Source of the DNA: Ectothiorhodospira magna
GTDB lineage: Bacteria; Pseudomonadota; Gammaproteobacteria; Ectothiorhodospirales; Ectothiorhodospiraceae
Direction of reading: 5' to 3'
Assembly: GCF_900110965.1 (NCBI RefSeq)
Contig: NZ_FOFO01000011.1
Coordinates: 1 to 64,000, forward strand
Length of the DNA stretch: 64,000 bases
In this document: positions 37,255 to 46,617 of the stretch, in pieces
How the letters are laid out: every line of letters begins with the position of its first letter
Position numbering within the stretch: position 1 is the stretch's first letter
Translations under genes and position numbers: made by a program
Notes under the pieces: model-generated
Told to the model about the DNA's origin: nothing
Databases searched by the model: none
The model's input: the letters and a program-made list of their open reading frames with translations, nothing else

Positions 37255-37950
37255 ATGCCCGGCTCCGATCCCCTGCGTACCGTGCTGTTCGATCTGGACG
37301 GCACCCTGGCGGACACCGCCCCGGACATGTACGCCGCCCTGGCCGCCCTGCAACGGGAACAGGGCGTGCCGATGCTGCCCTTCGAGGCGGTTCGCAACCA
37401 GGTTTCCCACGGCGGCGCGGCCCTGGTCAGACTGGCCTTTCCCGACGCCGAGGGGGACCGGTTCGAGACCCTTCGGCAACGGTTCCTGACCCTGTACGCC
37501 GAGCATTACCTGTGCCGGGACACCGGTCTGTTTCCCGGCATGGAGACCCTGCTCGATACCATCGAACGCCTGGGCATGAACTGGGGCATCGTCACCAACA
37601 AGCCGGCCTGGCTCACCGATCCCCTGGTGCGCGCCATGGACCTGCACCAACGGGCCGTCACCGTCATCAGCGGCGACACCACCCCCCAGCGCAAGCCCCA
37701 TCCCATGCCCATGCTGCTGGCCTGTGAACAGGCGGCCTGCCAACCGGCCGAATGTCTGTACGTGGGGGATGCGGAGCGGGACATCCAGGCCGGGCGCGCC
37801 ACCGGCACCCACACCCTGGTGGCCCTCTACGGCTATATCGACGACCCCCAGGCCCCCGCCACTTGGGGCGCGGATGGGGCCATCGATCACCCGGAGCAGA
37901 TCCTGCCCTGGCTCCCCGCCGAGTCCCGGGTGGGGATCACCTTACGATGA
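37255..37950 (+). CDS. HAD-IA phosphatase, MupP / phosphoglycolate phosphatase type
   Basis: A 231-residue hydrolase with the HAD motifs VLFDLDGTLADT (nucleophile aspartate, residues 10-21), GIVTNKPAW (motif II), RKPHPMP (motif III lysine) and YVGDAERDIQAG (motif IV). Adjacent position to ubiG is where pseudomonads carry mupP, which dephosphorylates N-acetylmuramate 6-phosphate in cell-wall recycling. The same fold serves phosphoglycolate phosphatase, so substrate remains open. It overlaps the next gene by 4 bases. Confidence 0.85.
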   Translation: MPGSDPLRTVLFDLDGTLADTAPDMYAALAALQREQGVPMLPFEAVRNQVSHGGAALVRLAFPDAEGDRFETLRQRFLTLYAEHYLCRDTGLFPGMETLLDTIERLGMNWGIVTNKPAWLTDPLVRAMDLHQRAVTVISGDTTPQRKPHPMPMLLACEQAACQPAECLYVGDAERDIQAGRATGTHTLVALYGYIDDPQAPATWGADGAIDHPEQILPWLPAESRVGITLR

Positions 37951-39434
37951 ACAGATATCTGCCCCTGCGTCTGGGCACCGCCCTGATCGCGGTACTGCTC
38001 ATGGCCCTGGCCTGGTGGATGGTACTGGCCGCCGAACGGGGCGTGCAGAGTCTGTCCCTCACTCAGGATGGCGTCCCTGTCACCCTGCTGCTGCCCGCCG
38101 TGACCGAACCGGTACCGGGGGTGGTCATGGCCCACGGCTTTGCCGGCTCCGAACGGTTGATGCGCCATTGGGCGCTGACCCTGGCCCAGGCCGGTGTGGT
38201 GGTAGCCCTGCCGGACCTGAGTGGTCACGGTCGCAATCAGGCCCCCCTGGACTGGTGGAATGATCCAGAACAGTTTCAGCGGGATGTCCAGACCGCCCTG
38301 GATCTGCTGCTGAGTCGCCCGGAAGTGGATCACCGGCGCCTGGGGCTGCTGGGACATTCCCTGGGAGCCGGGGCCGCCATTGACGCCGGCAGGCTGCGCC
38401 TGGACGATGTCAGCGCCGTGGTGGCCATCTCCCCCGGCCAGAGCGAGGTCGGCCCGGACAGCCCCCGCAACCTGATGCTCATGGCCGGCGCCTGGGAAGG
38501 CCCCTTCCTGGCGGCGGCGAACACCCTGCTGGAACAGGCCGGCGGCGAGGGGGGAGATCCCCTGCAGGGCACCGCCCGCGCCCTCACCGTCATTCCCCAG
38601 GCCGAACACATCGGCATCCTGTTCCGCCAGGATGCCCACGCTGCTTCCCTGGACTGGTTTGCTCGCGCCTGGGATCTTTCCATCCCGGACGTTTCCCCCA
38701 ATCCCACCCTGGCCTGGTGGCTGCTGCACCTGCTGGCCGTGCTGATCCTGTGGCACGCCCTGGTTCCCCTGTTCGCTCAACGGGAATCGCCCTCTTTGCT
38801 GGGATTGCCCCCGGACTGGCTGGATCACACCCGCCGCCCCCTGCTGCGGGCCACCCTGAGCGGCATCGGCGCCACCCTGGCCCTGATCGGTATTGGTGAG
38901 GTGATCTATCTGGATGGACTGGGGGGCATGCTGGTGAGTCCCCAGTTCGCCCTCTGGCTGGCCCTGGCCGGCCTGTTCTGGCTGGCCCTGGGCACCCGGC
39001 CGCCCCGCCCGGAATGGGCGGACCTGGGCTGGGGCATGGTCATGTTCGGCGTGCTGATGCTGGCCTTTGGTGTGCTCGGCGCCAAGGTCTGGCTGGCCTG
39101 GTGGCCCCCGCTGCACCGCCTGCCCTATCTGCCGGTACTGACGGTGCTGATCCTGCCCTGGGCCGTGGCCCTGTCCACCGCCCTGCTGGGACGGGAGGGT
39201 ATCCGGGGTTTCGCCCTGGGCCTGGGCATTGCCCTGGTGACCATGGTCACCGTCGGCATTGCCGCCGCCCTGGTGGACGGCATGATGTTCCTGCTCATCA
39301 TCCTGCCCCTGCTGCCGGTGATGCTGGCCCTGCCCCTGCTGGTGAGCCTGCCGGCGCAACGGCCCTGGGCCGGGGGGCTGGCCATGGCCGCCTTCCTGGG
39401 CTGGACCCTGACCATGATGTTTCCGCTGATTTAA
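37947..39434 (+). CDS. Alpha/beta hydrolase fused to a polytopic membrane domain
   Basis: A 495-residue protein. An N-terminal signal-anchor helix (about 8-28) is followed by an alpha/beta-hydrolase domain (about 45-245) showing VVMAHGFAGSERL (oxyanion hole region), LPDLSGHGRNQ, and the nucleophile elbow GHSLGAG. From about residue 255 to the end there are seven or eight hydrophobic helices. The hydrolase domain is probably periplasmic. Substrate unknown; esterases, dienelactone hydrolases and lipases share the fold. The start ATG overlaps the HAD phosphatase stop (ATGA). It is the last gene of the ubiG unit. Confidence 0.8.
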   Translation: MNRYLPLRLGTALIAVLLMALAWWMVLAAERGVQSLSLTQDGVPVTLLLPAVTEPVPGVVMAHGFAGSERLMRHWALTLAQAGVVVALPDLSGHGRNQAPLDWWNDPEQFQRDVQTALDLLLSRPEVDHRRLGLLGHSLGAGAAIDAGRLRLDDVSAVVAISPGQSEVGPDSPRNLMLMAGAWEGPFLAAANTLLEQAGGEGGDPLQGTARALTVIPQAEHIGILFRQDAHAASLDWFARAWDLSIPDVSPNPTLAWWLLHLLAVLILWHALVPLFAQRESPSLLGLPPDWLDHTRRPLLRATLSGIGATLALIGIGEVIYLDGLGGMLVSPQFALWLALAGLFWLALGTRPPRPEWADLGWGMVMFGVLMLAFGVLGAKVWLAWWPPLHRLPYLPVLTVLILPWAVALSTALLGREGIRGFALGLGIALVTMVTVGIAAALVDGMMFLLIILPLLPVMLALPLLVSLPAQRPWAGGLAMAAFLGWTLTMMFPLI

Positions 39435-39454
39435 GCCGCCCGGCGCGGTTTTTT
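39435..39454 (+). terminator. Weak terminator after the membrane hydrolase
   Basis: A short stem (CCGC/GCGG with 5-base loop) directly after the stop codon runs into six T residues (39449-39454). The stem is only four to five pairs, so efficiency is doubtful. Confidence 0.4.
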
Positions 39455-39485
39455 CAGGCGGGGCCGGAGCCGTCAGGGTGCCTGT

Positions 39486-39749
39486 TCAGCGCATGCGTTG
39501 CCACAGATCCGCCACATGGGCCACCAGTCCTCCCAGCAACCAGAAGGAGATCCAGTACCACTCGGCCCCGGTCAGCGCCGCCCGCAGGGCCAGCATGAGG
39601 GACACGCCGGCCAGCAGGAAGGGCCAGAGCCGGACAAAGGCAATCCCCCGGCCGGTACGGCGATGCCAAAGGCCCAGCAAGGCCGCCTCCAGGACCATGG
39701 CCAGGATGATCAGGTCGATGATCAGACCGGAGGCAAACCACTGGGCCAT
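39486..39749 (-). CDS. Small membrane protein downstream of bchP, uncharacterised
   Basis: An 87-residue protein with three hydrophobic helices (about 7-26, 38-57, 63-80). A WYWISFWLLGG stretch follows the second helix. It follows bchP with a 10-base gap on the same strand, so it is probably cotranscribed with it. No family is recognised. In many Rhodobacter-type clusters bchP is followed by idi; that is not the case here. A role in the photosynthetic membrane would be guesswork. Confidence 0.7.
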   Translation of the reverse strand: MAQWFASGLIIDLIILAMVLEAALLGLWHRRTGRGIAFVRLWPFLLAGVSLMLALRAALTGAEWYWISFWLLGGLVAHVADLWQRMR

Positions 39750-39759
39750 GACTCGACCC

Positions 39760-40947
39760 TCAGACCTTGGAAATGCCCAGCAGATGGCCCATATCCTTGA
39801 AGAAGATACGGATCTGGGCCAGGGGACGGGTCCGCACCAGCTTCTTGTACATGTAGGACTGCCAGGTCAGCTCCTGCACGTCCTTGTCCCGGCAGATGGC
39901 CACGAAGCGCTCCCGGCGCTTGTCGTTGATGTACCAGAAGCGCTGCATGATGCCCAGCACCCAGAAGACCTGACCGTGGAGCTTCATGAAGCGCTTGCGG
40001 GCCAGTTTCAGATCCGCCGGCTTGCCGGAGGTGAGGAAACTGTGTACGGCTTCCGCCGCCAGACGCCCCCCCAGCATGGCGTAGTAGATGCCCTCGCCGG
40101 AGGCGGGCGCCACCACGCCGGCGGCATCCCCGGCCAGCAGGACGTCACGGCCATTGTCCCAGCATTTCATCGGGTACAGGGGGATGGGCGCCCCCTCGCG
40201 GCGCAGGGTCTCGCAGTCTTCCATGCCGGCGGCCTTTCTCAACTCATCCACCGCGCCCTTCAGGGAGAAGCCGCGATGGGCGGAACCAACCCCCACGCTG
40301 ACGGTGTCGCCGTGGGGGAAGACCCAGGCATAGAAATCCGGGGACAGGGAGCCGCGATAATAGACATCACAGCGTTCGGGATCATATTCCGCGTCCGGCC
40401 GGGTGGGACGACTGATGATCTCATGGTAGGCGGCCACATGGGGGATCTTGTCGGCGCCGGGGACTTCCTGACGGGCCACGGCAGAACGGGCGCCATCGGC
40501 GCCGATCACCGCCCGCGCACGCACCCCCACCACGTCGTCGTCGGCATTCTTGTAATGCACCACGGCGGTGCCGTCGGCGTCACGGTCGATCTTCTCGTAG
40601 GTGCCCACGCGGCGCTCGGCACCGGCCTGCTCGGCCCGGTCCCGCAGCCAGGGGTCGAAGGTCTTGCGGTCCACCATGCCCACGTAACCGCCGTCGATGG
40701 GCATGTCCACCTTGCGGTCGGAGGGAGAGAACATGCGGGCGCAGCGAATCTTGGCCACCAGCACCTCTTCCGGCACGTCAAACTCGGTCATGAGGATGGG
40801 GGGGATGGCGCCGCCGCAGGGCTTGATGCGCCCTTCCCGGTCCAGCAACAACACCTTGCGCCCGGCCCTGGCCAGATCGGTGGCGGCCGTTGCCCCGGCG
40901 GGACCGCCGCCGACCACGACCACGTCATAGGTTTCCATCTCAGCCAT
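39760..40947 (-). CDS. bchP: Geranylgeranyl-bacteriochlorophyll / geranylgeranyl diphosphate reductase
   Basis: A 395-residue flavoprotein that reduces the geranylgeranyl tail of bacteriochlorophyll to phytyl. YDVVVVGGGPAGATAATDLARAG is the FAD-binding motif, KPCGGAIPP follows, and LLAGDAAGVVAPASGEGIYYAM is the second FAD contact typical of ChlP/BchP. The ATG at 40947 is preferred (AAGGTGAAGCAA before it) over a GTG 9 bases upstream. A strong terminator lies between bchG and this gene, so bchP may have its own promoter in the roughly 60 bases between; none was clear. Confidence 0.95.
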   Translation of the reverse strand: MAEMETYDVVVVGGGPAGATAATDLARAGRKVLLLDREGRIKPCGGAIPPILMTEFDVPEEVLVAKIRCARMFSPSDRKVDMPIDGGYVGMVDRKTFDPWLRDRAEQAGAERRVGTYEKIDRDADGTAVVHYKNADDDVVGVRARAVIGADGARSAVARQEVPGADKIPHVAAYHEIISRPTRPDAEYDPERCDVYYRGSLSPDFYAWVFPHGDTVSVGVGSAHRGFSLKGAVDELRKAAGMEDCETLRREGAPIPLYPMKCWDNGRDVLLAGDAAGVVAPASGEGIYYAMLGGRLAAEAVHSFLTSGKPADLKLARKRFMKLHGQVFWVLGIMQRFWYINDKRRERFVAICRDKDVQELTWQSYMYKKLVRTRPLAQIRIFFKDMGHLLGISKV

Positions 40948-41003
40948 TTGCTTCACCTTTGTCCAGCTCCGCGGCCAGCTACCGCACCACGGAAAAAAGT
41001 CAC

Positions 41004-41044
41004 AAAAAAGGGGAGTCCGGCGAACCTGTCCGCCGCGACTCCCC
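41004..41044 (-). terminator. Rho-independent terminator after bchG
   Basis: An imperfect, long GC-rich hairpin (GGGGAGTC...GACTCCCC with inner CGGCG/CGCCG) at 41010-41044 is followed on the minus strand by two T-runs (TTTTTTGTGACTTTTTT). It lies about 28 bases past the bchG stop and would separate bchG from bchP. Confidence 0.85.
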
Positions 41045-41072
41045 CCCGAAAATCACCCTGGCAAGGTGCTGA

Positions 41073-41972
41073 TCACGATGCCATCAGATTCATGCTGCCC
41101 AGGGCAAAAGCCGTGATCATCATGCCACTCACATAGAGGGTCACGCCGGTGGCGTTGTACCAGGGCGCCAGTTCCTTGGGCTGCTTGAGCAGGCGCAGCA
41201 TCAACCCGCCCTGCACCGCCAGCAGCACGGTGATGGCCAGGGCATGCCACAGGGCGCCCCAGGAGAACAGCAGCGCGATCACCACCACCTGGGGCAGCGC
41301 CATGACCCAGCAGGCCAGGCGGGCGGCCCGGTCCACACCCAGCTGTACCGGCAGGGAACCCAGACCCATGCGGGTATCCCCTTCCACGGACTTGAAATCG
41401 TTAAGGGTCATGATGCCGTGGGCGCCCACACTGTACAGCAGGGCCACCGCCACGATGCGCCAGTCGGGGAAACCGGCCGCCGCCGTGCCCACGGTCATCA
41501 CCACGGCACCGGTGAACCAGGGCACCCCTTCATAACAAATGGCCACGGCGGAGTTGCCGTACCAGCCGTTGCGCTTGAGACGGGTGGGCGGCGCACTGTA
41601 GGCCCAGGCCAGGATCATGCCGAAGAGGGCGGCCAGAAAGCCCCAGAATCCCAGCAGGGTGGCCACCAGCAAGGACAGGATGGTCCAGATGATGGCGATG
41701 TAAAGCCCCCAGCGGCCAGGAATCCGCCCCGAGGGAATGGGCCGATTGGGTTCGTTGATCTTGTCCACATGGCGGTCAAACCAGTCATTGACCGCCTGAC
41801 TGGTGCCGCAGATCAGCGGCCCCGCCAGAATCACGCCGACGATGATCAGCCACCACCGCTCCTGCAGGGCGACACCGGAAGACACGACGCCACAGGCAAA
41901 GGCCCACATGGGCGGGAACCAGGTGACGGGCTTGAGCAGTTCAAGGACTGCGCGGGGTGCTGGAATCGACAT
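41073..41972 (-). CDS. bchG: Bacteriochlorophyll synthase (prenyltransferase)
   Basis: A 299-residue UbiA-superfamily membrane enzyme with about eight helices that esterifies bacteriochlorophyllide a with a geranylgeranyl or phytyl tail. The first aspartate-rich motif is NDWFDRHVDKINEPNRPIPSG, where DRxxDxxxxPxRPIPS is the BchG/ChlG signature. LNDFKSVEGDTRMGLGSLPV is the second. The ATG at 41972 (MSIPAPRAVLELLKPVTW) is preferred on family length. It lies 10 bases from a near-consensus -10 box, so the transcript may be almost leaderless. Upstream lies ppsR, about 150 bases away. Confidence 0.96.
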   Translation of the reverse strand: MSIPAPRAVLELLKPVTWFPPMWAFACGVVSSGVALQERWWLIIVGVILAGPLICGTSQAVNDWFDRHVDKINEPNRPIPSGRIPGRWGLYIAIIWTILSLLVATLLGFWGFLAALFGMILAWAYSAPPTRLKRNGWYGNSAVAICYEGVPWFTGAVVMTVGTAAAGFPDWRIVAVALLYSVGAHGIMTLNDFKSVEGDTRMGLGSLPVQLGVDRAARLACWVMALPQVVVIALLFSWGALWHALAITVLLAVQGGLMLRLLKQPKELAPWYNATGVTLYVSGMMITAFALGSMNLMAS

Positions 41973-41981
41973 GGCGGGTAA

Positions 41982-42020
41982 ATTATACGCGGCCAACAGG
42001 ATCGTCAAGCTTCATTTACA
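41982..42020 (-). promoter_or_regulatory. bchG promoter with overlapping imperfect PpsR palindrome
   Basis: On the minus strand, TTGACG (42003-42008) and a perfect TATAAT (41982-41987) are 15 bases apart. A TGT-N12-ACG palindrome (42003-42020), one mismatch from the PpsR/CrtJ consensus TGT-N12-ACA, ends on the last three bases of the -35 hexamer. The -10 lies 9 bases before the bchG start codon. Confidence 0.6.
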
Positions 42021-42121
42021 CCGCCCACGGGCGCCATAAGTAATGAAGGATGGACATCGCCCCGGATCATTCCGTGGGCAGGGATCGAAGTTGAATATCC
42101 CCCCGCAAATCCCGTCGGGCG

Positions 42122-43564
42122 TCATGACTTGTCTTCGTTCTCCGGGGTCAGATCCCCCAGGCCGTAGCGCCTGAGCTTCACGTAGAAACTCTGTCGGCTC
42201 AGACCCAGCATCTCGGCGGCTGATGCCCGGTTGTCGTTGGTCAGTTCCAGGGCGGCCTCGATACACAGGCGTTCGATCATATCGGTACTTTCCCGCACCA
42301 GATCCTTGAGAGGTACCCGCCCCACCAGTTCCGTGAGTTGCTCGACGGAGCGGGGCGCATCCCGGGCGACCACCGCATCCCGGGAGATGCGCGGTCCCAC
42401 ACTACGGAGACTGAATCCCAGGCAGGGACTGTCGGTATCCAGCACGGCCACGGCGGAAATCTCCACCTCGGTAACTGAGCCGTATTCACCCCGTAGCGCA
42501 GTGGTGAACAACCGCACGGCCCCATGCTCTTGCAGGGTACCGATCAGTACACTCAGATCCACTCCGGGCCGACCCAGCCAGCGCCCCAGGGATTGCCCCC
42601 GCGCCTGATCCTCCGTCGGTATCTGGATCAATTCAAGAAAAGCCGGATTGGCAGCCAGGATGCGACCGCCGGGATCGGTGACCACGAATCCATCGGGCGC
42701 CCTTTCCACCAGGGTCATGACCTGGGAATGCATCCACGGCCCCACCGTGGAGAGGGCATCCATCATCGGGCAACGCAACCGGACCAGGAAATGGGCGGCA
42801 TTGCCCTGACGGAACAGGGAGGCGGCGACGATGAACTCCCGCTCACCGGACTGGGAACGAACACCCACCTCTGCCCCGTGACCAACCGCCCGCACCGTGG
42901 CCAGCATGTCCTGAACGGGCTGGGCATCCTCCAGGCCAAAACCATCGGGAAACACCCTGCCAATCATTTTTCCCGCACTCTCCCCCAGCAACTCACCGGC
43001 GGCGGGGTTGACCTCCATCACCTTGCGGGTGGTGGCGTCCATGATGATCACAGCCTCGGAGGCCACCTGAAACAACAGGCGATAACGGGTCTCGGCCTGG
43101 CGCAGACGGGCATATTCCCGCTCCATCATCTGCTGGGATTCCACCAGACGCCGCTGAAGCGCGGCAATGGCGCGCAGATCCCGACCCAGGGCCACAACCC
43201 GTCCCCCATCCCCCACTCTGATGGCTGAATACATGACCGGCACATCCAGCCCCCGACTGGAGGGGTGATTGACCTGCCGCCAGCGCCTGTCACCGGCGGT
43301 ATCGGCATCCCGTAACAGCGCCTCGATCTTGTTGCGACTGTCCGACGTGACCGTATCCACCCAGGGCTTGCCCAGCCAATGCCCATACCCCTCCATGGAC
43401 AACTCATCGCTGCCAAAGGCGATGTCCTGGATGACACCGGCGTCATCCAGGATCAGGGAAACATCCGCCGCCGCCGCAATCAGTGATGCGATCTGGTCGG
43501 GTTCCAGTTCCCCGAGGGACTGCCTTGGGGCCTTGAACTGCTTCACACGCTCCACACTTTCCAA
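42122..43564 (-). CDS. ppsR: Transcriptional regulator PpsR/CrtJ
   Basis: A 480-residue photosynthesis repressor. Three PAS-type domains are spread over about residues 25-140, 160-270 and 285-385; a coiled Q-linker-like helix (AALQRRLVESQQMMEREYARLRQAE) separates the first two. The C-terminal FIS-type helix-turn-helix is NDNRASAAEMLGLSRQSFYVKLRRYGL (about 443-469). Cysteines are at about 265, 381 and 434; Cys434 lies just before the HTH, where the redox-active cysteine of Rhodobacter PpsR/CrtJ is found. The family binds TGT-N12-ACA and represses bch, crt and puc genes under oxygen. It lies 23 bases after aerR and upstream of bchG. Confidence 0.96.
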   Translation of the reverse strand: MESVERVKQFKAPRQSLGELEPDQIASLIAAAADVSLILDDAGVIQDIAFGSDELSMEGYGHWLGKPWVDTVTSDSRNKIEALLRDADTAGDRRWRQVNHPSSRGLDVPVMYSAIRVGDGGRVVALGRDLRAIAALQRRLVESQQMMEREYARLRQAETRYRLLFQVASEAVIIMDATTRKVMEVNPAAGELLGESAGKMIGRVFPDGFGLEDAQPVQDMLATVRAVGHGAEVGVRSQSGEREFIVAASLFRQGNAAHFLVRLRCPMMDALSTVGPWMHSQVMTLVERAPDGFVVTDPGGRILAANPAFLELIQIPTEDQARGQSLGRWLGRPGVDLSVLIGTLQEHGAVRLFTTALRGEYGSVTEVEISAVAVLDTDSPCLGFSLRSVGPRISRDAVVARDAPRSVEQLTELVGRVPLKDLVRESTDMIERLCIEAALELTNDNRASAAEMLGLSRQSFYVKLRRYGLGDLTPENEDKS

Positions 43565-43587
43565 GAATTAAAGGTATCAGGGCGGCA

Positions 43588-44595
43588 TCAGCATAACTGC
43601 CGATTCACTCGCCCCACCTGGCGGGCCAGCATCTCATCGGCCCGTTGCACCGCATCCTGCCCATTGATTGCCACCTGATCAGCGCCCACCACCGCACCCA
43701 GGGCCGGGTTGTTTGCAAACAAACGACCGCCGATGAGTATGCCCACGGAAGGGTTGCAGGAGGCGCGGCGCACTCCCCTGATGACACTGGCCGCCCGCTC
43801 CAGCAGGGGTTCGCAACTCAGGGACAGGGCCACCACATCGAACCATTCCCGGCGCACCAGATCATTCAACTCGGTAACGCCGAGGGCCGGGTCACAGGTC
43901 ACCTCCCAGCCGGCCCGCCGAAAGAACTCGGACACCATGAGCAACCCGAAGGTGTGATGCTCCCCCGGCACCGGCGCCATCAGCACACGCTTCTGACCGG
44001 GTAATCCGTGGCCGGGTTCTGCCTCGAAGGCACTGCCCAGCTCGCGTAACAGATGCTGAAGCCGGCAAAGCCCCACGGTGACCTCGGTAAAATCCGCCTG
44101 ATCGGTCTCCCAGAGTTCTCCCAGATACCTGGCCGTAGGGGCCAGCAACTGCACCAGAATGATCTCCAGGGAAACCCCGCGCCCGCGCAATGTGTCCAGG
44201 TAGGACGAAATGGCGTCGGTATCCTGGGCCATGACCAGATGGGAAAATGTCTCCACCGCCTGCGTGCCAATGGATGACACCTGGACATCCGGCGTCATCG
44301 GGATGTCGGGTGTCCGCGCCTTGGCACAATGGCCATCTTCCGGCCCACGGGCACGATGAACCAACATCAGGCGAGGAATAATCTCCCCCTCGATGACTCT
44401 GGAGAGTTCGGTTCTCAACCGCCGGGTATCCTGATCCAGCAGGTCTTGCGGGTGATCGTTATCGGCGTGGGCGGCCCGGCCAACCGGTGGGGTGCCCGGA
44501 GCGTCGCCACCACGCATCCGTGGGTCAGTTTCTGTCTCATGGCCACGGGACGGCACCCTGCCATCGAGACCGGCCGGTCGTCTCCCAGTCACCAT
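43588..44595 (-). CDS. aerR: B12-binding photosynthesis regulator AerR/PpaA
   Basis: A 335-residue protein whose C-terminal half is a B12-binding domain. It has VLMAPVPGEHHTFGLLMVSEFFRRAGWEV, with the histidine-containing GEHHTFG typical of AerR, followed by VVALSLSCEPLL and VGILIGGRLF. A helical cap region (EIILVQLLAPTARYLGELWETDQADFTEV) precedes it, resembling the B12-binding-2 fold. AerR is a light-responsive antirepressor that binds PpsR/CrtJ in Rhodobacter. Adjacent position to ppsR matches. The ATG at 44595 has GGGAG six bases before; the frame upstream of it is rejected. Confidence 0.92.
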   Translation of the reverse strand: MVTGRRPAGLDGRVPSRGHETETDPRMRGGDAPGTPPVGRAAHADNDHPQDLLDQDTRRLRTELSRVIEGEIIPRLMLVHRARGPEDGHCAKARTPDIPMTPDVQVSSIGTQAVETFSHLVMAQDTDAISSYLDTLRGRGVSLEIILVQLLAPTARYLGELWETDQADFTEVTVGLCRLQHLLRELGSAFEAEPGHGLPGQKRVLMAPVPGEHHTFGLLMVSEFFRRAGWEVTCDPALGVTELNDLVRREWFDVVALSLSCEPLLERAASVIRGVRRASCNPSVGILIGGRLFANNPALGAVVGADQVAINGQDAVQRADEMLARQVGRVNRQLC

Positions 44596-44776
44596 ACATT
44601 TCTCCCAAGGATGTCGGAAAGCCGCCGCGGGGGGCAGTGGGCATGTTCGAGCCTGGCCATGCCGGCCCTGCCGGACCCCCGCACGGATACGGAAGTCTAG
44701 CAGGATCATGGAACTTTACCCAAAAAAACCAGGGGTAATCGAGCCAAAGCCCCGCCCCGGCGTATCGGCGGCATCC

Positions 44777-44815
44777 TGTCCACTTTGATTGACAAACCCT
44801 GGACCCTTGTACACA
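44777..44815 (+). promoter_or_regulatory. bchF promoter with a consensus PpsR palindrome over the -35
   Basis: A perfect TGT-N12-ACA (TGT 44777-44779, ACA 44792-44794) matches the PpsR/CrtJ consensus, and a perfect TTGACA (-35) occupies 44789-44794. The -10 is weak: TACACA at 44810 with a 15-base spacer or CACACT at 44812 with 17. The start codon of bchF lies about 40 bases further on. PpsR bound here would block sigma-70 polymerase. Confidence 0.7.
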
Positions 44816-44853
44816 CTCTCGCCACCACGTTGATCTGTCTGGAGAAAGGTCCG

Positions 44854-46613
<1,760 letters not shown>

Positions 46614-46617
46614 TGTC

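Noticed and set aside
40948-41003. TGG-N12-ACA near-match to a PpsR site upstream of bchP
   Set aside because: One mismatch in a short GC-rich gap without recognisable -35/-10 boxes; such near-matches are expected by chance.
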